From Streptomyces bicolor (GTDB taxonomy: Bacteria > Actinomycetota > Actinomycetes > Streptomycetales > Streptomycetaceae), in contig NZ_JOFS01000038.1 of the NCBI RefSeq assembly GCF_000719285.1, forward strand, positions 9,951 through 73,950: DNA of 64,000 bases. The letters run 5' to 3'. This document shows positions 58,472-64,000 of the stretch, piece by piece. How positions within the stretch are numbered: the first letter of the stretch is position 1; every line of letters begins with the position of its first letter. The notes below the pieces were generated by a model that searched no databases, was not told the DNA's origin, and was given only the letters and a program-made list of their open reading frames with translations. Both the position numbers and the translations under genes were made by a program.

Positions 58472-58521
58472 GAGTCCTGCTGAGCCCGGCTGAGTCCTAC
58501 TGAGTCCTGCGGAGTCCTGCG
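58472..58521 (+). repeat. Five tandem 10-bp repeats upstream of the ferritin-like gene
   Basis: Five end-to-end units: GAGTCCTGCT, GAGCCCGGCT, GAGTCCTACT, GAGTCCTGCG and GAGTCCTGCG. The array ends 20 bp before ATG 58542. The 10-bp period places every unit on one DNA face, suggesting a cooperative protein-binding array or replication slippage. The rest of 58258-58541 holds the preceding terminator and a GCGG/CCGC hairpin at 58459-58470. Confidence 0.85.
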
Positions 58522-58541
58522 TCTGCAGAGAGGTGCCAACG

Positions 58542-59330
58542 ATGCTTTCGGCCAAGAGCCTGTTCCAGGAGATCCTCGACAACGACGAGTCCTTCCGCCT
58601 GTTCTGCTCGATCGCCGCCAGCGGCGAGTCCCAGGGCGGCTGGGAGAACGCCCGCATCGCCGCGCTCGTCCCGGAGAGCGAACGCTCCCTGGCGCCCAAG
58701 ATCACCCGGCACGGCGCGGACGAGGACAAGCACGGCCGGATCTTCAACGCCCTGCTGAAGAAGCGCGGCCTCGAACCCGTCCCCGTCCCGCCCGAGACCG
58801 ACTACACGATGCTGCTGGAGAACCACGGCATCGGCCTCGCGCACGACAAGCTCAAGAGAGACGAACAGCTCACCGTCCAGGACATCGTCACCTACCTGTC
58901 GCACAGCCGGGTCACCGAACAGCGCGCCTCGGAGCAGATGGACCTGCTGCGCAAGCACTTCGCCGACCACCCCGACCTCGGCCGCGCCGTCAGGATGATC
59001 TCCAAGGACGAGGACAACCACCTCGCCTACTGCCACGAGGAACTCCTGCGCTTCGCGGCCCAGGGCCACGGCCGGGCCATCCAGCGGACGCTGCGCGAGT
59101 GCGCGCTCGCCGAGATCCGCATCTACCGGGACGTCAGCCTCGCGGTCATGGACCACATGGGCCGCATCCTCGGCTGGCCCCGGCCGAAGGCGGCCGTCCT
59201 CGCCGCGGGCATCCACGCCGTGTACGCCTGGGAGCGGCTCGCGGGCTGGCGGCGCATGGTGTCCCTGAGGATGCCGGAACGTCGCGACGCCCTGGGCGGA
59301 CCCGCCACCTCGGCGCCCGAGTTCGCCTGA
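58542..59330 (+). CDS. Ferritin-like domain protein
   Basis: A 262-residue helical protein. Carboxylate/His residues suited to a di-iron site are seen in HGADEDKHGRIFNALL (Glu-x2-His type) and RMISKDEDNHLAYCHEELL. SRVTEQRASEQMDLLRKHF supplies a further Glu. This resembles ferritin-like/rubrerythrin-like four-helix proteins of Streptomyces with unknown role. AGAGGTG precedes ATG 58542; an earlier GTG at 58533 lies in that site. A tandem 10-bp repeat array lies directly upstream and may control it. An oxygenase or iron-storage role cannot be distinguished. Confidence 0.85.
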   Translation: MLSAKSLFQEILDNDESFRLFCSIAASGESQGGWENARIAALVPESERSLAPKITRHGADEDKHGRIFNALLKKRGLEPVPVPPETDYTMLLENHGIGLAHDKLKRDEQLTVQDIVTYLSHSRVTEQRASEQMDLLRKHFADHPDLGRAVRMISKDEDNHLAYCHEELLRFAAQGHGRAIQRTLRECALAEIRIYRDVSLAVMDHMGRILGWPRPKAAVLAAGIHAVYAWERLAGWRRMVSLRMPERRDALGGPATSAPEFA

Positions 59331-59358
59331 CGCCGTAACCACGGGACGGTCCTGGTCC

Positions 59359-60357
59359 CTACAACCAGCCCCGGCTCTTGAACAGCCGGTACAGCAGCAC
59401 CTCGACGGCGGCCATGCCCGCGATCAGCAGCGGATACGACCAGGCCCAGCGCAGCTCCGGCATGTGCTCGAAGTTCATGCCGTAGATCCCCGCGACCATC
59501 GTGGGGATCGCGGCCATGGCCGCCCACGCGGAGATCTTCCGCACGTCGTCGTTCTGCCGGACGCTCATCTGCGCCAGATGCGCCGCGAGGATGTCGGAGA
59601 CCAGCCGGTCCAGGCCCTCCACCGCCTCGTTCACGCGCGTGAGGTGGTCGTTCACATCGCGGAAGAAGGGCTGCGCCTTCTCGTGCACGAAGGGCACGCG
59701 CACCTCGAACAGGCTCGTGCCCGCGAGCCGGGTCAGCGGCTGGGCCAGCGGACCGGTGGCCCTCCTGAACTCCAGGATCTGCCGCTTGAAGGCGTAGATG
59801 CGCGACGCCGTGTCCCGGGAGCCGCCGCCGGTCGGCGAGAACACGTCCGCCTCCAGCTCCTCCAGGTCGGTGCCCAACTCGTCGGCCACGTCGACGTAGT
59901 GGTCGACCACGGCGTCGGCGATCGTGTAGAGCACCGCCGTGGGGCCGTGCCGGAGCATCTCGGGCTCGTGCTCCAGACGGCGCCGTACGGCGCTCAGCGG
60001 CGACTCCTCGCCGTGCCGGACGGTCACCACGAACGAGTCGCCGATGAAGACCATGACCTCGCCGGAGGAGACGATGTCGCTCTTCGGCTCGTACCCGACC
60101 GGTTTGAGGACCATGAACAGCGAGTCGTCGTACACCTCCAGCTTGGGCCGCTGGTGCGCCTTCAGGGCGTCCTCCACGGCCAGCGCGTGCAGCCCGAACT
60201 CCTCGGTGACCTTGTCGAACTCCTTCTCCGTGGGCTCGTACAGGCCGATCCAGACGAACGCGTCGTCCTGCAGACGGCACAGGTCCAGGGCGTCGGAGAA
60301 GTCCTGAGGCCCTTCCGTCCGGCGCCCGTCGCGGTAGATACCGCAGTCGACGATCAC
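59359..60357 (-). CDS. corA: CorA-type magnesium/cobalt transporter
   Basis: A 332-residue channel. The cytosolic N-domain (VIVDCGIYRDGRRTEG onward) is followed by a long helix and two C-terminal membrane helices. The signature GMN occurs in AGIYGMNFEHMPELRWAW, with MPE in the external loop. Mg2+ or Co2+/Ni2+ enters down its gradient through a pentamer. GTG 60357 is chosen because the family N-terminus begins there; the open frame runs to 60393. It is divergent from the phosphatase gene with only 62 bp between starts, so promoters overlap. It is convergent with the ferritin-like gene. Confidence 0.93.
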   Translation of the reverse strand: MIVDCGIYRDGRRTEGPQDFSDALDLCRLQDDAFVWIGLYEPTEKEFDKVTEEFGLHALAVEDALKAHQRPKLEVYDDSLFMVLKPVGYEPKSDIVSSGEVMVFIGDSFVVTVRHGEESPLSAVRRRLEHEPEMLRHGPTAVLYTIADAVVDHYVDVADELGTDLEELEADVFSPTGGGSRDTASRIYAFKRQILEFRRATGPLAQPLTRLAGTSLFEVRVPFVHEKAQPFFRDVNDHLTRVNEAVEGLDRLVSDILAAHLAQMSVRQNDDVRKISAWAAMAAIPTMVAGIYGMNFEHMPELRWAWSYPLLIAGMAAVEVLLYRLFKSRGWL

Positions 60358-60419
60358 GGAGCGTATTCTCCCGCCGCCCGCCCCCGAGCGCACCCCGTCC
60401 TACGCCTACGCTGGGCCGC

Positions 60420-61106
60420 ATGCCCACGCTGATCCTGGTCCGGCACGGACGTTCCACCGCCAACACCGAGGGACTGCTCGCCGGGTGGACGCCCGGTGTC
60501 GCCCTCGACGAGCGCGGGGCCGCGCAGGCCGCCGCCCTGCCCGGCCGGCTCGCCGAGCTGCCGATCTCCGAGGTCGTCGCGAGCCCCCTGCAGCGCTGCC
60601 AGGAGACCGTCCGGCCGCTGCTCGACGCCCGGCCCGGACTCACCGCGCACACCGACGAACGGATCGGGGAGTGCCACTACGGCGACTGGTCCGGCCGCAA
60701 GCTCGCCGAGCTCATGGACGAGCCGCTGATGGAGGTCGTCCAGGCGCACCCGTCGGCGGCCGCGTTCCCCGGCGGGGAGTCGATGCGGGCGATGCAGACC
60801 CGGGCCGCCGAGGCCGTACGCGAGTGGAACGCGCGCGTGGAGCGCGATCACGGCGCCGACGCCGTGTACCTGATGTGCTCGCACGGCGACATCATCAAGT
60901 CCCTCGTCGCGGACGCACTCGGTCTTCATCTCGACCTCTTCCAGAGGATTTCCGTAGAACCGTGTTCCATCACCGCGATCCGCTACACACGCCTGAGGCC
61001 GTTCCTCGTCCGCCTCGGGGACACCGGTGATTTCGCGTCCCTCGCCCCGCGCGAGGAACCACCGGCCGGCGACGCGACGGTCGGGGGCGGCGCGGGCGCA
61101 CCGTGA
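60420..61106 (+). CDS. Histidine phosphatase family protein (MSMEG_4193 type)
   Basis: A 228-residue phosphoglycerate-mutase-like protein. The phosphorylated His is in TLILVRHGRSTANTEG; Arg in ASPLQRCQETVRPLL, Glu in RIGECHYGDWSG and the second His in MCSHGDIIKSLV complete the active site. It is the subfamily conserved next to DUF3090 and mshC in actinobacteria, with unknown substrate. The reading direction and tight neighbours suggest a four-gene unit ending in mshC. The C-terminus is a Pro/Gly-rich tail. Confidence 0.9.
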   Translation: MPTLILVRHGRSTANTEGLLAGWTPGVALDERGAAQAAALPGRLAELPISEVVASPLQRCQETVRPLLDARPGLTAHTDERIGECHYGDWSGRKLAELMDEPLMEVVQAHPSAAAFPGGESMRAMQTRAAEAVREWNARVERDHGADAVYLMCSHGDIIKSLVADALGLHLDLFQRISVEPCSITAIRYTRLRPFLVRLGDTGDFASLAPREEPPAGDATVGGGAGAP

Positions 61107-61157
61107 TCGTCGGGCGCAGTAGGGTGAAGCAGCGGTCGAAGCAGCGCCGTACTCAGG

Positions 61158-61191
61158 ATGTCGCCGTATCCACCATGTCGCCGTACCCACG
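61158..61191 (+). repeat. 17-bp tandem duplication before the DUF3090 gene
   Basis: Two consecutive 17-bp copies, ATGTCGCCGTATCCACC and ATGTCGCCGTACCCACG, lie 19 bp before the GTG start. Only two bases differ. Confidence 0.8.
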
Positions 61192-61210
61192 ATTCCAATG
61201 GAGACAGGAC

Positions 61211-61801
61211 GTGTCCCGTCAGGTGTTCCTCTACGACCCCCCGGACCGTTTCGTGGCCGGTACGGTCGGGCTGCCCGGACGCCGTACGTTCTTCCTCCAG
61301 GCCACCGCAGGCTCCCGGGTGACCAGCGTGGCCCTGGAGAAGACCCAGGTCGCCGCCCTTGCCGAGCGCATGGACGAGCTGCTCGACGAGGTCGTCCGGC
61401 GCAGTGGCGGGAGTGCCGCCGTCCCGGCCGTGGCGCCCACCGAGATCTCCGACACCGCCCCGCTGGAGACCCCCATCGAGGAGGAGTTCCGCGTCGGCAC
61501 CATGGCGCTCGCCTGGGACGGTGAGGAGCAGCGCATGATCGTCGAGGCGCAGGCCCTCGTGGAGCTCGACGCGGACTCCGAGGAGGACCTCGCCGAGGCC
61601 GAGGAACGGCTGCTCCAGGACGAGGAGAACGGGCCCCCGATGCTGCGGGTCCGGCTGACCGGCGCCCAGGCGAGGGCCTTCGCCAAGCGCGCACTGGACG
61701 TCGTCAACGCCGGGCGGCCGCCATGTCCGCTGTGCAGCCTCCCGCTCGACCCGGAAGGACATGTATGTCCGCGCCAGAACGGATACCGCCGCGGAGCGTG
61801 A
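61211..61801 (+). CDS. DUF3090-family protein
   Basis: A 196-residue protein starting at GTG 61211 with GGAGACAGGAC upstream. VSRQVFLYDPPDRFVAGTVG and GRRTFFLQATAGSRVTSVALEK are family motifs. A Cys pair near the C-terminus ([21 protein letters not shown]) forms a likely zinc knuckle. The acidic central region is rich in Glu. Function unknown, but the gene is always near the phosphatase and SCO1664-family genes. It overlaps the next gene by 37 bases. Confidence 0.92.
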   Translation: MSRQVFLYDPPDRFVAGTVGLPGRRTFFLQATAGSRVTSVALEKTQVAALAERMDELLDEVVRRSGGSAAVPAVAPTEISDTAPLETPIEEEFRVGTMALAWDGEEQRMIVEAQALVELDADSEEDLAEAEERLLQDEENGPPMLRVRLTGAQARAFAKRALDVVNAGRPPCPLCSLPLDPEGHVCPRQNGYRRGA

Positions 61802-62583
61802 CCTCGGTGGAACTGCTCGCCGAGGGGGAGCTGACCGTGCGCGGCCGCATCCGCGAGGCGTCCAACGCGGCGCTCTTCTGCACGGTCGCGTACGAGGGGC
61901 AGGAGGCGTCCTGCGTGTACAAGCCGGTCGCCGGTGAGCGGCCGCTGTGGGACTTTCCCGACGGGACGCTCGCGCAGCGCGAGGTCGCCGCGTACGAGGT
62001 CTCCGAGGCGACCGGCTGGGGGCTCGTACCGCCGACCGTGCTGCGGGACGGGCCGTACGGCGAGGGCATGGTCCAGCTGTGGATCGACGTGACACCCGAG
62101 GCCGAGCTGCTCGCCCTGGTCGACGGCGAGGAGCCCGAGCCCGGCTGGAAGGCGATCGGCCTCGCCGAGGTCGGCGAGGGGAAGACCGCCCTGCTCGTGC
62201 ACGCCGACGACGAGCGGTTGCGGCGGCTCGCCGTCCTGGACGCCGTGATCAACAACGCCGACCGCAAGGGCGGGCACCTGCTGCCCACCGAGGACGGCCG
62301 GCTGTACGGCATCGACCACGGCGTCACCTTCAACGTCGAGAACAAGCTCCGGACGCTGCTGTGGGGCTGGGCGGGGGAGCCGCTGACGGTGGAGGCCGTC
62401 GAGGTGCTCGGCTCCCTGCGGGAGGGGCTGAAGGAGGGCGGTGCGCTGGCCGTACGCCTGGCCGGGCTGATCACCGCCGCGGAAGTGGCGGCCATGCGCG
62501 CGCGTGTCGAGGCGCTGCTGGCGGCGGGGAAGCATCCGGAGCCGAGCGGGGAGTGGCCGGCCATTCCGTGGCCCCCCGTGTAG
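61765..62583 (+). CDS. SCO1664-family protein (PI3/4-kinase-like fold)
   Basis: A 272-residue protein starting at ATG 61765 inside the DUF3090 gene, with GGAAGGAC upstream. [34 protein letters not shown] fits the family start (in two parts); the Lys in VYKPV is the likely ATP-binding Lys. [12 protein letters not shown] and [21 protein letters not shown] match the catalytic and metal-binding loops of phosphatidylinositol-kinase-like enzymes. Substrate unknown. Its fixed position before mshC hints at a role linked to mycothiol or inositol metabolism, but that is inference from order only. Confidence 0.9.
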   Translation: MSAPERIPPRSVTSVELLAEGELTVRGRIREASNAALFCTVAYEGQEASCVYKPVAGERPLWDFPDGTLAQREVAAYEVSEATGWGLVPPTVLRDGPYGEGMVQLWIDVTPEAELLALVDGEEPEPGWKAIGLAEVGEGKTALLVHADDERLRRLAVLDAVINNADRKGGHLLPTEDGRLYGIDHGVTFNVENKLRTLLWGWAGEPLTVEAVEVLGSLREGLKEGGALAVRLAGLITAAEVAAMRARVEALLAAGKHPEPSGEWPAIPWPPV

Positions 62584-62590
62584 GAGCACA

Positions 62591-62626
62591 ATGGCCGGTA
62601 TCGCGCAAGAACGCCTTACCGGCCAT
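62591..62626 (+). promoter_or_regulatory. 10-bp perfect hairpin between SCO1664-family gene and mshC
   Basis: ATGGCCGGTA and TACCGGCCAT pair perfectly around a 16-nt loop, 8 bp after the stop of the upstream gene. The stem ends 51 bp before the mshC start. It may terminate or attenuate transcription, or be a regulator site. Confidence 0.65.
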
Positions 62627-62677
62627 CCGCACCGGTCCGGTTCGTGTACGGAACATCCGTCCGGTTACGCTCATGAC

Positions 62678-63907
62678 ATGTATGCCTGGCCCGCTTCTGA
62701 GGTCCCCGCCCTGCCTGGTCAGGGCCGCGGCCTGAGGATCCACGACACCGCGACCGGCGGTCTGGTCACCCTCGACCCCGGTCCCGTCGCCCGTATCTAC
62801 GTCTGCGGCATCACGCCGTACGACGCGACCCACATGGGTCACGCGGCGACCTACAACGCGTTCGACCTGGTTCAGCGCGTGTGGCTCGACACCAAGCGGC
62901 AGGTTCACTACGTCCAGAACGTGACCGACGTCGACGATCCGCTCCTGGAGCGGGCCGAGCGCGACGCCATCGACTGGGTCGCCCTCGCCGAGAAGGAGAC
63001 CGCGCTCTTCCGCGAGGACATGACCGCCCTGCGCATGCTGCCGCCGAAGCACTACATCGGCGCGGTGGAGGCGATACCCGGGATCGTGCCGCTCGTGGAG
63101 CGGCTGCGGGACGCCGGCGCCGCGTACGAACTCGACGGGGACATCTACTTCTCCGTCGAGTCCGACCCGAACTTCGGCAAGGTCTCGAACCTCGACGCCG
63201 CCGCCATGCGGCTGCTGTCCGCGGAGCGCGGCGGCGACCCCGACCGGCCCGGCAAGAAGAACCCGCTCGACCCGATGCTCTGGATGGCCGCACGGCCCGG
63301 AGAGCCCAGCTGGGACGGCGGTTCGCTCGGGCGCGGCAGGCCCGGCTGGCACATCGAGTGCGTCGCCATCGCCCTCGACCACCTCGGCATGGGCTTCGAC
63401 GTCCAGGGCGGTGGCTCCGACCTCGCCTTCCCGCACCACGAGATGGGCGCCTCGCACGCCCAGGTGCTGACCGGCGAGTTCCCCATGGCCAAGGCCTACG
63501 TCCACGCCGGCATGGTCGCCCTGCACGGCGAGAAGATGTCCAAGTCCAAGGGGAACCTGGTCTTCGTGTCGCAGTTGCGGCGCGACGGCGTCGACCCGGT
63601 CGCCATCCGGCTCGCCCTCCTCGCCCACCACTACCGGGCCGACTGGGAGTGGACCGACCAGGTACTCGAGGACGCCGTCGACCGCCTCGGCCGCTGGCGG
63701 GCCGCGGTGTCCCGGCCCGACGGGCCGCCCGCCGAAGCGCTCGTCGAGGAGATCCGCGACGCCCTCGCCAACGACCTGGACGCCCCGGCCGCGCTCGCCG
63801 CGGTCGACCGCTGGGTCGCGGCGCAGCAGGAGCAGGGCGGAACCGACATCGGCGCCCCCGGTGTCGTATCGCGGGCCGTGGACGCCTTGTTGGGCGTCGC
63901 CCTCTAG
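62678..63907 (+). CDS. mshC: L-cysteine:1-D-myo-inosityl 2-amino-2-deoxy-alpha-D-glucopyranoside ligase (MshC)
   Basis: A 409-residue class I aminoacyl-tRNA-synthetase-like ligase. The HIGH-like motif is in [20 protein letters not shown], with the zinc Cys at its start. A second zinc Cys lies in [14 protein letters not shown] with [16 protein letters not shown] is in [14 protein letters not shown]. The domain after residue 330 is helical. It joins L-cysteine to the glucosamine-inositol precursor of mycothiol, using ATP. Start [10 protein letters not shown] (62678) matches known MshC. It is distinguished from CysS by the [11 protein letters not shown] sequence and shorter C-terminus. Essential step of mycothiol biosynthesis. 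Confidence 0.96.
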   Translation: MYAWPASEVPALPGQGRGLRIHDTATGGLVTLDPGPVARIYVCGITPYDATHMGHAATYNAFDLVQRVWLDTKRQVHYVQNVTDVDDPLLERAERDAIDWVALAEKETALFREDMTALRMLPPKHYIGAVEAIPGIVPLVERLRDAGAAYELDGDIYFSVESDPNFGKVSNLDAAAMRLLSAERGGDPDRPGKKNPLDPMLWMAARPGEPSWDGGSLGRGRPGWHIECVAIALDHLGMGFDVQGGGSDLAFPHHEMGASHAQVLTGEFPMAKAYVHAGMVALHGEKMSKSKGNLVFVSQLRRDGVDPVAIRLALLAHHYRADWEWTDQVLEDAVDRLGRWRAAVSRPDGPPAEALVEEIRDALANDLDAPAALAAVDRWVAAQQEQGGTDIGAPGVVSRAVDALLGVAL

Positions 63908-64000
63908 GTCCTGTCGTCAAATTCCCGTCGTCCGCCCGAAGGGCGGGCCCGGCGGCGTCTGGTGCGTGCGATCGCAAGGCGCCGGAGCCGCCCTCGATGG
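63908..64000. repeat. Terminator hairpin and edge of a possible dispersed repeat
   Basis: CCGCCC-GAA-GGGCGG (63932-63946) is a 6-bp stem and suits an mshC terminator. The surrounding sequence (GTCCTGTCGTCAAATTCCC onward) to the window edge resembles, from memory, a repeat found in many copies in Streptomyces genomes. It runs off the window, so its end and nature cannot be seen. Confidence 0.5.

Overview
The window is a high-GC actinobacterial chromosome segment, almost certainly Streptomyces. It encodes two chaplins, the mycothiol enzyme MshC, an [2Fe-2S] SoxR, a class F sortase, F420-dependent and Pls/PosA-type NRPS proteins. GTG starts, GTGA start/stop overlaps and near-universal G/C third positions are common. 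From memory, the order mshC - SCO1664 family - DUF3090 - phosphatase ... chpC/chpH - M20 peptidase ... gluconate genes matches the S. coelicolor SCO1660s-1680s. I see no phage, IS element, CRISPR array or integrase. No gene-free stretch exceeds 300 bases; the longest (58258-58541, 49470-49743, 18262-18516, 33602-33848) are covered by entries or noted with their neighbours.

Layout. 1-4791: the 3' end of a citrate-type transporter, an MFS transporter, a secreted Gly/Asp/Arg-repeat protein coupled to a class F sortase, and an orphan MsiK-like sugar ABC ATPase. 4929-12740: an aldehyde/alcohol dehydrogenase operon, an MHS transporter, an ArsR/DMT-exporter pair, and a TetR divergent from an acyl-CoA dehydrogenase. 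Near-identical operators lie before the aldehyde dehydrogenase and the acyl-CoA dehydrogenase. 13373-18261: a small membrane protein, a TetR/MaoC pair with matching operators, SoxR, an RNA ligase, a BKACE enzyme and a zinc-ribbon protein. 18517-24021: penicillin-acylase-like protein, alpha/beta hydrolase and Tat-exported NamZ muramidase.

24130-29823 is a compact catabolic island: SDR, acyl-CoA ligase and TetR on one strand; an APH-like kinase and an ACAD11-like dehydrogenase on the other. Matching operators sit at both ends and a large nested palindrome lies in the middle. Its gene content parallels the Pseudomonas lva (levulinate/4-hydroxyacid) pathway. 29952-38940: His-rich metal-binding protein, oxidoreductase, DUF202 pair, NUDIX, transporters, and a YedY-like molybdoenzyme overlapping its cytochrome b partner. 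39112-43782 is a gluconate/idonate utilisation operon with a divergent GntR regulator.

43794-49469: a YchJ protein, then an M1 aminopeptidase translationally coupled to a 1287-residue Pls/PosA-family synthetase whose A-domain residues resemble a lysine code. This is a candidate cationic poly-amino-acid system. A tRNA-Leu(GAG) and an M20 peptidase follow, then chpH (BldN-like promoter and perfect hairpin) and sortase-anchored chpC. 52806-64000: small conserved proteins, a RecD2-like helicase relative with both Walker motifs lost, aldo/keto reductase, F420 oxidoreductase, ferritin-like protein, CorA, and the conserved phosphatase - DUF3090 - SCO1664 - mshC run.

Coordinates were read by eye. 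Start codons were chosen from ribosome-binding sites, overlaps and family N-termini. Functional statements rest on recognised motifs and remembered family architectures, not on database searches.
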